Assembly: GCA_022821145.1 (NCBI GenBank)
Contig: JAJEEE010000046.1
Location: forward strand, 1-52,588
Source of the DNA: Acidobacteriota bacterium
GTDB lineage: Bacteria > Acidobacteriota > Terriglobia > 20CM-2-55-15
Length of the DNA stretch: 52,588 nt
Direction: 5' to 3'
Shown one piece after another: positions 27,133 to 36,298 of the stretch. Every line of letters begins with the position of its first letter. Position 1 is the stretch's first letter. A program made the translations under genes and the position numbers. The notes below the pieces were generated by a model. That model saw only the letters and a list, made by a program, of their open reading frames with translations. It had not been told where the DNA came from and made no database searches.

Positions 27133-28551
27133 ATGACGCTTCAAGTCATCCTGCTCATCGCCTACTCGGCCGGCCTCATCGCGCTGGGCCTCTTCGTGTC
27201 GCGCCGCGTGCGGCGGGCGTCGGACTTCCTGGTGGCCGGCCGGAAGCTGTCGCCGGGTCTGGTCTTCACGACCTTCCTCGCGGCCAACATCGGCGCGGGT
27301 TCCACGGTCGGCGCCGCCGGCCTCGCGTACGAATACGGCATGTCGGCGTGGTGGTGGGTGGGCTCGGCGGGACTGGGCTCCCTGGTCCTCGCCAACCTGG
27401 TGGGCCCGCGCATCTGGAGGCTCGCCCGCCGGTTCGACCTCTCGACGATGGGCGACTTCCTCGAGTTCCGCTACAGCATGGGCGTCCGCGGCATCGTCGC
27501 GGCGCTGCTATGGGCGGGCACCCTGGCCATCCTTGCCGGACAGTTGATCGCGATGGCGACGATCCTCGAGATCGCGGCCGGCCTGGCGCGGTGGCAGGGC
27601 GTGGCGGCCGGCGGCGCGGTCGTCATGGCCTACTTCGCCGCGGGCGGACTGTGGACCGCCGCGCGCGTCAACGCCGTGCAGTTGGGGGTGATGGCGGCCG
27701 GTTTCATCCTGGCGCTGGGCGTGGCGCTGGCCGGCATGGGCGGCTGGACTGGACTCGACGCGGCGTTGACCGCCTCGCGGCCCGACGCCTACCGCAGCTT
27801 CACGGGGATCGGGATCGGGGGGATCCTGGCCTATGCGGTCATCCTCGTCCCGTCGTTCATCGTGTCTCCCGGACTCGTTCAGAAGCTCTTCGGAGCGCGC
27901 GACGAACGGGCCGTGCGAGTCGGCGTCAACGCCAACGCCGCCTGCCTGCTGGCGTTCGCCTTCGTTCCGGCGCTGTTCGGCATGATCGCCTACGCGCGGT
28001 TTCCGAACCTGGACAACCCGGAACTCGCGCTGCCCACCGTGATGCTGGAGATGCTTCCGGCGTGGGTCGGTCTGCTCGCGCTGGCCGCGATCCTGTCGGC
28101 CGAGCTCAGCACATGCGACGCCATTCTCTTCATGTTGTCGACGTCGCTCAGCGTCGATCTCTACAAGCGGTTCGTCGCGCCCGGCGCCGACGACGGGCGC
28201 CTGCTCGGCGTCAGCCGCGCCGCCGCTCTGGCTGGCGGCCTCCTGGCCATCGGCCTGGCGATCGTCATGGAGTCCATCATCGCGGCCCTGACCCTGTTCT
28301 ACGGCCTCATGGCGGTCGCACTGTTCGTACCGGTGCTGATGGGCCTGTATTCGCGGGTCCCCACGGCCCGCACGGCGATCTGGACCATCGGGGTCTCCTT
28401 GACCGCCACGCTGGCCGCGCACGTGACCACCGGCGGCGCGGGCGTCGGCATCGTGACTCCCTACGCGATCGGAATCGTTTGTGGGTTAGCATGGATGACG
28501 GCCCGGATGTGGATCGTGGACCGCCCCTCCGGCGCCGGCACGTCATCATGA
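27133..28551 (+). CDS. Sodium:solute symporter (SSS) family transporter
   Basis: This 472-residue protein has about 13 membrane helices and the SSS pattern: the N-terminal ASDFLVAGRKLSP loop, FTTFLAANIGAGSTVG in helix 2, and ILSAELSTCDAILFMLSTSLSVDLYK, which contains the sodium-site serines. It would bring a small organic solute in with Na+. A longer frame extends upstream, but it overlaps murB and lacks membrane character. Its stop overlaps the start of the P1 peptidase gene (ATGA), suggesting peptide or amino acid uptake coupled to hydrolysis; that link is inferred. Confidence 0.92.
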   Translation: MTLQVILLIAYSAGLIALGLFVSRRVRRASDFLVAGRKLSPGLVFTTFLAANIGAGSTVGAAGLAYEYGMSAWWWVGSAGLGSLVLANLVGPRIWRLARRFDLSTMGDFLEFRYSMGVRGIVAALLWAGTLAILAGQLIAMATILEIAAGLARWQGVAAGGAVVMAYFAAGGLWTAARVNAVQLGVMAAGFILALGVALAGMGGWTGLDAALTASRPDAYRSFTGIGIGGILAYAVILVPSFIVSPGLVQKLFGARDERAVRVGVNANAACLLAFAFVPALFGMIAYARFPNLDNPELALPTVMLEMLPAWVGLLALAAILSAELSTCDAILFMLSTSLSVDLYKRFVAPGADDGRLLGVSRAAALAGGLLAIGLAIVMESIIAALTLFYGLMAVALFVPVLMGLYSRVPTARTAIWTIGVSLTATLAAHVTTGGAGVGIVTPYAIGIVCGLAWMTARMWIVDRPSGAGTSS

Positions 28552-29597
28552 CGCGAATGGATCGCAGGTCGTTCGGCCGGACGCTCGCGGGCGGCGCGGC
28601 GCTCGGCGCGCTTCGCCCGGAGCAGTCGGGGGGAACGGGCGGGCTCACCGACGTGGAGGGCCTGCGCGTCGGTCACTACACCTACACGGAGCGGCCCACC
28701 GGATGCACGGTCATCCTGGCCGAAGCCGGGGCCACGGCCGGCGTGGACGTCCGCGGCTCCGCGCCGGGGACGCGCGAAACCGACCTGCTCGATCCCGTCA
28801 ACCTCGTGCAGGAGGTCCACGCCGTGGTGCTCGCCGGCGGTAGCGCGTTCGGACTGGACGCGGCGTCGGGCGTCGTCCGATACCTCCGCGAGCGCGGGAT
28901 CGGGTTCCCCACGCGCGCCGCCAACGTGCCGATCGTTCCGGCCGCGATCCTCTACGACCTGGGTCTGGGCGACGCGTCCGTCACGCCGGACGCCGAGGCG
29001 GGCTACGCGGCCTCGGAAGCCGCCACCGCCGGTCCGGTCGCGGAAGGGAACGTCGGGGCGGGCGCCGGCGCCACCGTGGGCAAGACCATGGGAGCGGGGC
29101 GCGCCATGAAGGGCGGGCTGGGAACATCGAGCTTCGCGATCGAGAACGGCGTCGTCGTCGGGGCCATCGTGGCCGTCAATTGCGCCGGCAATGTCGTCGA
29201 CCCGTCCACGGGGCGCATCGTCGCAGGCGCGCGGAACGACGACGGTACGGGTTTCGTCGAGACGCGCCGCATGCGGGGACTTGCAGCGGGCGCGACCCAG
29301 GCCCCCGCCGAGAACACGACCATCGGGCTGGTGGCCACGAACGCCGGTTTCACGAAGACGGAGATGACCAAGGTCGCGCAGATGGCGCAGGACGGACTGG
29401 CGCGCACCATCTACCCGGCGCACACGCCCGGGGACGGCGACACGGTGTTCGCCCTGGCGACGGGCGCGTCGGACGCTCCAGCCGGGGTGGGCGCCGTCGG
29501 CGCGCTGGCGGCCGAAGTCCTCGCCGACGCCATCCTCCGCGCGGTTCGCGCGGCCGAGTCCATCGCGGGTTTTCCCGCCGCCCGCGACTACCCTTGA
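28548..29597 (+). CDS. P1 family peptidase (DmpA-like), Tat-exported
   Basis: This 349-residue Ntn-hydrolase-type aminopeptidase has a short twin-arginine leader, DRRSFGRTLAGGAAL. The body shows EGLRVGHYTY, the VVLAGGSAFGLDAASGV block, and the self-cleavage region GAGRAMKGGLGTSSF, where the chain breaks before a Thr/Ser nucleophile. ATNAGFTKTEMTKVAQMAQDGLARTI is the conserved C-terminal block. Family members release N-terminal residues from small peptides or beta-amino amides. It is coupled to the upstream symporter by an ATGA overlap, which suggests periplasmic cleavage and uptake. A second start nine bases on is possible. Confidence 0.9.
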   Translation: MTRMDRRSFGRTLAGGAALGALRPEQSGGTGGLTDVEGLRVGHYTYTERPTGCTVILAEAGATAGVDVRGSAPGTRETDLLDPVNLVQEVHAVVLAGGSAFGLDAASGVVRYLRERGIGFPTRAANVPIVPAAILYDLGLGDASVTPDAEAGYAASEAATAGPVAEGNVGAGAGATVGKTMGAGRAMKGGLGTSSFAIENGVVVGAIVAVNCAGNVVDPSTGRIVAGARNDDGTGFVETRRMRGLAAGATQAPAENTTIGLVATNAGFTKTEMTKVAQMAQDGLARTIYPAHTPGDGDTVFALATGASDAPAGVGAVGALAAEVLADAILRAVRAAESIAGFPAARDYP

Positions 29598-29661
29598 CGT
29601 TCCGCACCGCCACCCCTATCGTCGAGGCATCTTCTGGGTCCGCTTCGATGGGAGGCTTGCC

Positions 29662-30618
29662 ATGAACCGGATTCTGGTTTCGTTGCCGGCGATCGCGCTG
29701 ATGACGGGGGCCGCCCTCGGCCAGGACGGCTGGACGCCGCCGCGGACGCTGGACGGCGCGCCCGACCTTCAGGGCGTCTGGACCAACGCCACGATCACGC
29801 CGTTCGAGCGCCCGGCAGCGCTGGGCGGGCAGGCGTTCCTGACCGACGAGGAAGCCGTCGAAGCGGAACAGCAGGCCGCCCTGAACAACGTCGACCGGCC
29901 GCCGCCGCCGGGCAGCGTGGGCAGCTACAACCGGTTCTGGTTCGATTCCGGGACGGAGGTCGTGTCGACGCGGCAGACCTCGCTGGTGGTCGATCCGCCG
30001 GACGGCCGCGTGCCGCTCCGGCCCGAGGCCATCGCGCGCCGGGCAGACGACCTGCGCCGCAACGCCGACTCGTGGATATACATGAGCCCCTGGGACCGGT
30101 GCATCACGCGCGGCATGCCCGGCGGCATGTTCCCGGCCGGGTACAACAACGCCTACCGGATCGTCCAGGTCCCGGGCTACGTGGTGATCCTCTACGAGAT
30201 GATCCACGAGGTCCGCGTCATTCCGCTGGACGACGGCCCGCATCTCCCGTCGAATGTCCGCCAGTGGAACGGCGACTCGCGCGGACGGTGGGAAGGCGCC
30301 ACGCTGGTCGTGGACACCACCAACTACAACGGAAAGGGCTGGATCGCGACCAACGGGGCCGCCGGCCGCATCCGCGGCATTCCCCAGAGCGAGGACCTGC
30401 ACGTGGTGGAGCGCTTCACGCGCGTCGCCGACGACACGATCCAGTGGGAAGCGACCATCGAAGATCCCAACGTGTACACGCGGCCGTGGACCGTGGCGAT
30501 CCCGCTGACGCGGGACCCGGGATACGCGATCTACGAGTACGCCTGCCAGGAAGGCAACGCGGCGGTCGCCAACGTGCTCAGCGGCGGACGCGCGCGCGAC
30601 GCCGCCGGCGCGGACTGA
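29662..30618 (+). CDS. Secreted protein of unknown function (GRWEG family), copy 1
   Basis: This 318-residue protein has a clear signal sequence (1-21, ending ALGQ) and GGAGG placed 8 bp before the ATG. I do not recognise an enzyme family. Conserved-looking features are DLQGVWTN at the N-terminus, DRCITRGMPGGMFPAGYNN, the block GDSRGRWEGATLVVDTTNYN, and IYEYACQEGN near the C-terminus. The paralogue at 51521-52348 shares GDS-x-GRWEG-x-TLVV and EY-x-C-x-EGN. Such proteins are frequent in Acidobacteriota as secreted hypothetical proteins; function is unknown. The next genes are an SDR and a secreted hydrolase. Confidence 0.8.
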   Translation: MNRILVSLPAIALMTGAALGQDGWTPPRTLDGAPDLQGVWTNATITPFERPAALGGQAFLTDEEAVEAEQQAALNNVDRPPPPGSVGSYNRFWFDSGTEVVSTRQTSLVVDPPDGRVPLRPEAIARRADDLRRNADSWIYMSPWDRCITRGMPGGMFPAGYNNAYRIVQVPGYVVILYEMIHEVRVIPLDDGPHLPSNVRQWNGDSRGRWEGATLVVDTTNYNGKGWIATNGAAGRIRGIPQSEDLHVVERFTRVADDTIQWEATIEDPNVYTRPWTVAIPLTRDPGYAIYEYACQEGNAAVANVLSGGRARDAAGAD

Positions 30619-30676
30619 CCGCGCCGCGCATCCCGGTCATGGCGCGTTCCCGTGACGGCTCCTCGAGGTCGACGGG

Positions 30677-31675
30677 ATGAAGCCCCTTCGCGGACGGGTG
30701 GCCGTCGTCGCCGGCGCCACGCGCGGCGCGGGACGCGGCATCGCGGCGATGCTGGGCGAAGCCGGCGCCACGGTCTATTGCACGGGACGGAGCGTTCGCG
30801 GCCGACCGGCCTCGGGCGAGGACCGGCCCGAGACCATCGAGGAGACCGCCGAACGGGTCACCGAGCTGGGCGGCCGGGGCGTCTGGGTCCGCGTCGACCA
30901 CCGCGTCGAGGAGGAAGTCGCATCGCTCTTCGAACGCGTGAAGGACGACGAGGGCCGGCTCGACGTGCTGGTGAACGACGTCTGGGGCGGCGACGCGCTG
31001 ACCGAGTGGGGCCAACCCTTCTGGGAGCTCTCGACCGAGAAGGGTCTGGCCATGCTCTCGCAGGCCGTCCATACCCACATCGTCACGAGCCGGCTCGGCG
31101 TCCCGCTCATGGTGGAACGCGGCGGCGGTCTGGTCGTGGAGATCACCGACGGCGACTTCCACGGCTACCGCGGCAACCTGTTCTACGACCTGGCGAAGGC
31201 CACGGTCATCCGCCTCGCTTATGACATGGCGTGGGATCTGAAGGACCGGGGGGTGACGGCGCTGGCCGTCACGCCCGGCTTCCTCCGCTCCGAGGCGGTG
31301 CTCGATCACTTCGGCGTCACCGAAGAGAACTGGAAGGACGCCGTCGCGAAGGATCCGTATTTCGCCGAGTCCGAGTCGCCGGCCTACGTCGGCCGGGCCG
31401 TGGCCGCCCTGGCCGCCGATCCGGAAGTCGATGCGAAGGCCGGCCGCGTGTGGGCGTCCTGGACGCTGGCCCGGGAGTACGGTTTCCGCGACGTCGACGG
31501 CCGGCAGCCGGATTGGGGCCGGCACATACGCGGCGCCGTCGCCGGGATCCTGTCCCGGGGCGGACCTCCGAGTGACGACGAACGCATGGTTCTCCGGTAT
31601 CATCGAGGCCATATCGACCTCGACCCCGCGCAGGCGGATGTCGCGAGACGAATCGATGAGATATTGGCACGATAG
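30677..31675 (+). CDS. SDR family oxidoreductase (DHRS1-like)
   Basis: This 332-residue dehydrogenase has the Rossmann motif VAGATRGAGRGIAAML, then VYCTGRSVRGR for NADP binding. The NNAG motif is replaced by VNDVWGG, and the active site YxxxK is FYDLAK with Tyr in NLFYDLAKATV, the pattern of the DHRS1-like subgroup. It has no signal sequence and no membrane helix, apart from a C-terminal extension. Its end overlaps the start of the Abhydrolase_10 gene by 20 bp. The substrate is unknown. Confidence 0.88.
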   Translation: MKPLRGRVAVVAGATRGAGRGIAAMLGEAGATVYCTGRSVRGRPASGEDRPETIEETAERVTELGGRGVWVRVDHRVEEEVASLFERVKDDEGRLDVLVNDVWGGDALTEWGQPFWELSTEKGLAMLSQAVHTHIVTSRLGVPLMVERGGGLVVEITDGDFHGYRGNLFYDLAKATVIRLAYDMAWDLKDRGVTALAVTPGFLRSEAVLDHFGVTEENWKDAVAKDPYFAESESPAYVGRAVAALAADPEVDAKAGRVWASWTLAREYGFRDVDGRQPDWGRHIRGAVAGILSRGGPPSDDERMVLRYHRGHIDLDPAQADVARRIDEILAR

Positions 31676-33698
31676 CGATCGACGCGCCCGTCGATCTCTC
31701 GCCGGGCGTGGGGGCGCGTCCGGCCTCGCCGCAGCGGCGTGCGTTCTCCTCCTCCCCGCGCTGGCCGCCGGCCAGGTGACGGGCATCGACATCGAGTCGC
31801 GGTCGGACCTGCTCGACGGCCGGGAGTTCGGCTTGGCCGGCGCCTACGAGAAGCTCGCCGGGACCGTCCGCTTCGCCCTGGATCCGGACGATCCGGCCAA
31901 CCGGGCGATCGTGGACCTGTCCCGCGCCGCCCGGAACGCGGACGGGCGCGTGGAGTTCTCGGCGGATCTCTACATCCTGAAGCCCAGGGACCCGAACCGC
32001 GGCAACGGGACCCTCCTGTTCGACGTCGTCAACCGCGGCAGCAAGACGGTGCTGGGTGTCTTCAACCGCGGCACACGCGCCGCGGATCCCGCGACGGAGG
32101 GCGATATCGGCGACGGGTTCCTGATGGAGCGCGGCTTCACGCTGGTCTGGGTCGGATGGCAGTTCGACGTCGTCCCCGGCGGCGGCCGGATGCGGATCGA
32201 GGCGCCGGAGGCCACCGACGTCGGCGAGCCGCTCGAAGGCCCCGTCCGGTACTGGTTCCGGACCAACGCCCCCTCCCGGGTCCAGGCCCTGGACGGACCG
32301 GCGCGCGGCGCCGTTCCCTACCGTCCCGTCGACCCCGGCGCGGAGGCGAACCGCTTGACGGTGCGCGAAGGCAACCTCGACGAGCCGCGCACGATCGCGC
32401 GCGACGCCTGGAGCTTCAGCCGCCTGGACGGAGACTCGCCGGCGCCCGACGACGGCTCCATCTACGTCGAGGACGGATTCGAGCCCGGCATGCTCTACGA
32501 GTTGAGCTACGAGACACGCGGCTCATCGGTGGCGGGGCTCGCCTTCGCCGCGGTCCGGGACGCCGTCGCCCACCTGCGGTACGACACCGGCCTGGCCGGC
32601 GGCATCGAGCGCACCATCGCGTTCGGCAACTCCCAGAGCGGCCGTTTCCTGCGCGGTTTCCTGTACGAGGGATTCAACGCCGACACGGGCGGCCGGATCG
32701 TGTTCGACGGCGTGATCGCCAACGTCGCCGCCGCCGTCCGCAGCGGCTTCAACCGGCGCTTCGCCCAGCCCTCCGTCGTCGAGCCCGCCCGGTTCCCGTT
32801 CTCCGACGTGGAGCAGACCGATCCGTTGACGGGACGGACCGACGGCCTGCTCAACCGCGCGCGCGCAGCCGGCGTCGAGCCCAAGCTGTTCCTCGTCAAC
32901 AGCTCGAACGAGTACTGGACCGAATGGAAGGCCGCCGCGATGGTCCACACCGCGATCGACGGGCGCGCGGACCTGGAACCCGGCGACAACGTCCGCGTGT
33001 ACATGATGGCCGGCACGCAGCACGGCGCCGGCCGCATTCCGCCCTCCGGCGGCGGAGGGGCCCTCCACCCGGGCAACCCCAACGACTACCGCTGGGCGCT
33101 GCGCGCGCTCCTGGCGGCGATGGACGCCTGGCAACGGGACGGCACGCCGCCGCCGCCGAGCCGCGTTCCCCGGCTGGACGACGGCTCGCTGGTCGCCTAC
33201 GACGACCTTGGATTCCCCTCGCTGGACGGGTTCCGGATCCCTCCGGAAGTGATCGGGACCTACCGGTTCGACGACGGCGGCCGGTTCGATCAGGGCATCG
33301 TCGACCGCGTGCCGCCGCTTCGTGGCGAGCCCTACCCAGTGTGGGTCCCCCAGGTCGACGCCGACGGGAACGAAATCGCCGGGATCCGCCTGCCGGTCGT
33401 CGCGGTGCCCCTGGCCACGTTCACGGGATGGAACCTGAGACATCCCGACACCGGCGCGCCCACGCAACTGGCGCGGTTGACGGGCGCCTACCGGCCCTTC
33501 CCCGGGACGCGGGCCGAACGCGAGGCGGCGGGCGATCCGCGGCCGTCGATCGAGGAGCGATACACGAGCCGCGCGCACTACATCGGGCTCGTCACCGAAG
33601 CGGCGCTCGAGCTGGTCGAGGCCGCGTACCTGCTGGAATCCGACGTTCCCGCCGTCGTGGAACAGGCCGCGGCGCACTGGGACTACGTCCACCGATAG
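31656..33698 (+). CDS. Secreted Abhydrolase_10-type alpha/beta hydrolase domain protein
   Basis: This 680-residue protein starts with an Arg-rich leader and hydrophobic stretch ending ALAAGQ, so it is exported. The body matches the large alpha/beta-hydrolase domain protein family of Acidobacteriota: GAYEKLAGTVRFALDP, LLFDVVNRGSK, and FGNSQSGRFLRGFLYEGFN, where the Ser in NSQSGR is the likely nucleophile. A late HGAGRIPP gives a candidate catalytic His. An alternative ATG lies 18 bp upstream (31638). The overlap with the SDR gene implies coupling. The natural substrate, probably an ester, is not known. Confidence 0.85.
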   Translation: MRYWHDSDRRARRSLAGRGGASGLAAAACVLLLPALAAGQVTGIDIESRSDLLDGREFGLAGAYEKLAGTVRFALDPDDPANRAIVDLSRAARNADGRVEFSADLYILKPRDPNRGNGTLLFDVVNRGSKTVLGVFNRGTRAADPATEGDIGDGFLMERGFTLVWVGWQFDVVPGGGRMRIEAPEATDVGEPLEGPVRYWFRTNAPSRVQALDGPARGAVPYRPVDPGAEANRLTVREGNLDEPRTIARDAWSFSRLDGDSPAPDDGSIYVEDGFEPGMLYELSYETRGSSVAGLAFAAVRDAVAHLRYDTGLAGGIERTIAFGNSQSGRFLRGFLYEGFNADTGGRIVFDGVIANVAAAVRSGFNRRFAQPSVVEPARFPFSDVEQTDPLTGRTDGLLNRARAAGVEPKLFLVNSSNEYWTEWKAAAMVHTAIDGRADLEPGDNVRVYMMAGTQHGAGRIPPSGGGGALHPGNPNDYRWALRALLAAMDAWQRDGTPPPPSRVPRLDDGSLVAYDDLGFPSLDGFRIPPEVIGTYRFDDGGRFDQGIVDRVPPLRGEPYPVWVPQVDADGNEIAGIRLPVVAVPLATFTGWNLRHPDTGAPTQLARLTGAYRPFPGTRAEREAAGDPRPSIEERYTSRAHYIGLVTEAALELVEAAYLLESDVPAVVEQAAAHWDYVHR

Positions 33699-33718
33699 AG
33701 GGTTCCACCGGCGAGCCG

Positions 33719-33731
33719 TGTGATATCCTGC
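33719..33731 (+). promoter_or_regulatory. TGTGATATCCTGC promoter-like box
   Basis: This box lies 113 bp upstream of the NfeD gene and matches 35335-35347 (TGTGATATGCTTC) at 11 of 13 positions. It resembles an extended -10 element. No clear -35 is present. Confidence 0.3.
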
Positions 33732-33843
33732 GCGCCCGCCGACGTGTCACGGCGCACGTCCATGACGCGGCGCACCGCCGGGCTCCACGCGGCGGGTCCG
33801 CGGACGCGGCGGCCGCGTTCGGCACGGGCGCGGGAGGCCAGAC

Positions 33844-34323
33844 ATGTCGTGGTGGGCTTGGTTGATTCTCGGAATCGTGCTGGCGGGCGCGGAGTTGACG
33901 ACCGACGCCGCGTTCTACCTGCTCTTCGCCGGCGCGGCCGCCGTCTGTCTGGGACTCCTCGGCCTGTTCGGCGTCTCCCTGCCGGTCTGGGCGCAGTGGG
34001 TCGCCTTCTCCGTGCTGGCCGTCTCCTCGTTGGTCCTGTTCCGGCGGAAATGCTACGAACGGCTCCGGGGCGGCGCGCCGGACATTCGGCACTCGGCCGT
34101 CGGCGCGGTGGTGGATGTCGTCAACGAGATCGCGCCGGGCGGGCGGGCGCGGGTGCGCCTTCAGGGAACGGAGTGGGACGCCGTCAATGTCGGATCGGCG
34201 CCGATCCCGTCCGGCGCCGGGGCCGTCGTCGTGGACATCGACGGCGTCGAATTGCGGATTGCGGCGGCGCCCGGGAACGCCGCCGACCGTCGATCGATCA
34301 CGGAGAACAATAAATGGACGTAG
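33844..34323 (+). CDS. NfeD family membrane protein
   Basis: This 159-residue protein has two to three N-terminal membrane segments (about 4-22, 28-45 and 50-68) and a C-terminal OB-fold domain (about 90-145; GRARVRLQGTEWDAVN). It lacks the N-terminal ClpP-like protease domain, so it is the short NfeD form. GGAGG precedes the ATG by 7 bp. Its last 10 bp overlap the SPFH gene, the classic NfeD-stomatin pair thought to organise membrane microdomains and protein quality control. Confidence 0.9.
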   Translation: MSWWAWLILGIVLAGAELTTDAAFYLLFAGAAAVCLGLLGLFGVSLPVWAQWVAFSVLAVSSLVLFRRKCYERLRGGAPDIRHSAVGAVVDVVNEIAPGGRARVRLQGTEWDAVNVGSAPIPSGAGAVVVDIDGVELRIAAAPGNAADRRSITENNKWT

Positions 34324-35273
34324 GACTCATCGTCGCCTTGGTGCTGACCGCCCTCGTGCTCGTCGTCATCTTCAAGACGGCCGTGGTGGTGCCCCAGCAG
34401 AACGCCTACATCATCGAGATGCTGGGCAAGTACTCCAGAACGCTGGAGTCCGGGTTCGCCCTCCTGATCCCGTTCGTCGAGCGCGTCGCCTACAAGCACA
34501 GCCTCAAGGAACGCGCCATCGACGTGGAGGAGCAGATCTGCATCACCGCGGACAACGTGCAGGTCGGCGTGGACGGCGTGCTCTACCTCCAGGTGATGGA
34601 CGCGCGCAAGGCGTCCTACGGCATCGGCAACTACCTGTTCGCGATCTCGCAGCTCGCCCAGACCACGCTGCGCAGCGAGATCGGCAAGATCGAGCTGGAC
34701 AAGACCTTCGAGGAACGCAGCCATATCAACCTGCGGGTGGTCGAGGAACTCGACCAGGCTTCGAATCCGTGGGGCGTCAAGGTGCTGCGCTACGAGATCA
34801 AGAACATCAACCCGCCGCGCGACGTGCTGTCGGCCATGGAAAAGCAGATGCGCGCCGAGCGGGAAAAGCGCGCCACGATCCTGCAGTCCGAGGGGGAACG
34901 CGACGCCCAGATCAACGCCGCCGAGGGCGAGAAGCAGCGCGTCATCAAGGAGTCGGAGGCGGCCCGCCAGAAGCAGGTGAACGAGGCCGAGGGCGAGGCG
35001 GCGGCGATTCTGGCCGTCGCCGAAGCCACGGCCGAAGGCTTGAAGAAGGTAGCCACCGCGCTCAACGCGGAGGGCGGCGACAAGGCCATGCAGCTCCGGG
35101 TCGCCGAAGACTACCTGGAACGCTTCGGCAACCTGGCCAAGGCGGGGAACACGCTGATCGTGCCCGCCAACCTGAGCGAGATCTCGACCATGATCGCCAC
35201 GGCCACGGCGGTCCTGAAACAGTTTTCCGCAAGCGACAGCCCCTCGTCGGCCGGCCCGGCGAACAGGGGTTAG
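34314..35273 (+). CDS. SPFH/band 7 (stomatin/QmcA-like) protein
   Basis: This 319-residue protein has one N-terminal membrane anchor (about 5-25), the SPFH domain (VVPQQNAYIIEMLGKYSRT to about residue 190), and a long coiled-coil region rich in Glu, Ala and Lys (about 175-255; EREKRATILQSEGERDAQ). It would form cage-like oligomers on the membrane, and such proteins often hold FtsH. The overlapping NfeD gene is its usual partner. Confidence 0.94.
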   Translation: MDVGLIVALVLTALVLVVIFKTAVVVPQQNAYIIEMLGKYSRTLESGFALLIPFVERVAYKHSLKERAIDVEEQICITADNVQVGVDGVLYLQVMDARKASYGIGNYLFAISQLAQTTLRSEIGKIELDKTFEERSHINLRVVEELDQASNPWGVKVLRYEIKNINPPRDVLSAMEKQMRAEREKRATILQSEGERDAQINAAEGEKQRVIKESEAARQKQVNEAEGEAAAILAVAEATAEGLKKVATALNAEGGDKAMQLRVAEDYLERFGNLAKAGNTLIVPANLSEISTMIATATAVLKQFSASDSPSSAGPANRG

Positions 35274-35284
35274 CGGGCGGCGAC

Positions 35285-35304
35285 GGCCGGCCCGAACGCC
35301 GGCC
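35285..35304 (+). terminator. 7-bp stem-loop after the SPFH gene
   Basis: GGCCGGC and GCCGGCC form a perfect stem with a 6-base loop, 12 bp after the SPFH stop codon. There is no T tract after it. It separates the NfeD/SPFH pair from the next operon. Confidence 0.5.
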
Positions 35305-35334
35305 TAGCGCAGCACATCGCCGCCCGTCGGGCCC

Positions 35335-35347
35335 TGTGATATGCTTC
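35335..35347 (+). promoter_or_regulatory. TGTGATATGCTTC promoter-like box
   Basis: This is the second instance of the 13-bp box at 33719-33731. It lies 48 bp upstream of the dienelactone hydrolase start and just after the SPFH terminator hairpin, a fitting place for a promoter. Confidence 0.3.
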
Positions 35348-35394
35348 CGCCCTCGATCCGCGAAAACGCGTTCGATCCAGGAGGAACCAGGGAT

Positions 35395-36270
35395 ATGAAA
35401 CGTCTCACAGCGAACGATTTTCCACGCGAAGTCCTCGACCTGTTCGACCGCTACGTCCACGGCCAACTGACACGGCGGGAGTTTCTGGACAAGGCCGCCA
35501 AGTTCACGGCCGGCGGCGTGTCGGCCGCGGCGCTGCTCCCGCGCTACGGGGAAGCCCAGCAGACCAACTGGGCGGACGAACGCATCGAAGCCGCCTATGT
35601 CGAATACCCCTCCCCGCAAGGCGCGGGAACCATGCGCGGATACCTGGTCAAGCCCGCCGACGCGTCGGGACCGCTGCCCGGCATCGTCGTCGTGCACGAG
35701 AACCGCGGGCTGAACCCGCACATCGAAGACGTCGTGCGCCGCGCCGCCATGGCGAACTTCGTCGCGTTCGGTCCGGACGCGCTCTACCCGCTCGGCGGGT
35801 ATCCGGGCAACGACGACGACGGCCGCACGATGCAAAGCTCGCGCGACCGCGACGAGATGATGGAAGACTTCGTGGCCGCCGTCGAGTTCCTGCAGGACCA
35901 TCCCGACTGCACGGGCCGCGTCGGCGCGACCGGGTTCTGCTACGGCGGCGGCGTGGCCAACAACCTGGCGGTCCGGGTCTCGGACCTGGGCGCCTCGGTC
36001 CCGTTCTACGGCGGCCAGGCCGCCCTGGAGGACGTTCCGCGCATCAACGCGCCGCTCCTGCTCCAGTACGCCAGCGACGACGAACGCATCAACGCCGGCA
36101 TCCCGGCCTACGAGGAAGCGTTGACCGCCAACGGCAAGCAGTTCACGACGCACATCTACCCGAACACGTTCCACGGCTTCCACAACGACTCGACACCGCG
36201 GTACGACGAGGCCGCCGCCGAGCTGGCCTGGCAGCGGACGATCGACTTCTTCAACGAACACCTGCGGTAA
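35395..36270 (+). CDS. Dienelactone hydrolase family protein with Tat-like leader
   Basis: This 291-residue alpha/beta hydrolase carries the Cys-Asp-His triad of dienelactone hydrolases: Cys182 in ATGFCYGGG, Asp in ASDDERI (228/229), and His260 in NTFHGFHND. An N-terminal TRREFLDKAAKFTAGG (about 26-41) looks like a twin-arginine signal, so the mature enzyme is probably periplasmic. AGGAGG at 35379-35384 supports this ATG rather than the one at 35341. Members hydrolyse dienelactones or other small esters; the substrate is unknown. An MBL hydrolase follows 28 bp later. Confidence 0.9.
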   Translation: MKRLTANDFPREVLDLFDRYVHGQLTRREFLDKAAKFTAGGVSAAALLPRYGEAQQTNWADERIEAAYVEYPSPQGAGTMRGYLVKPADASGPLPGIVVVHENRGLNPHIEDVVRRAAMANFVAFGPDALYPLGGYPGNDDDGRTMQSSRDRDEMMEDFVAAVEFLQDHPDCTGRVGATGFCYGGGVANNLAVRVSDLGASVPFYGGQAALEDVPRINAPLLLQYASDDERINAGIPAYEEALTANGKQFTTHIYPNTFHGFHNDSTPRYDEAAAELAWQRTIDFFNEHLR

Positions 36271-36298
36271 CGACCGAGCCGACAAGGAGTCCAGCGAC

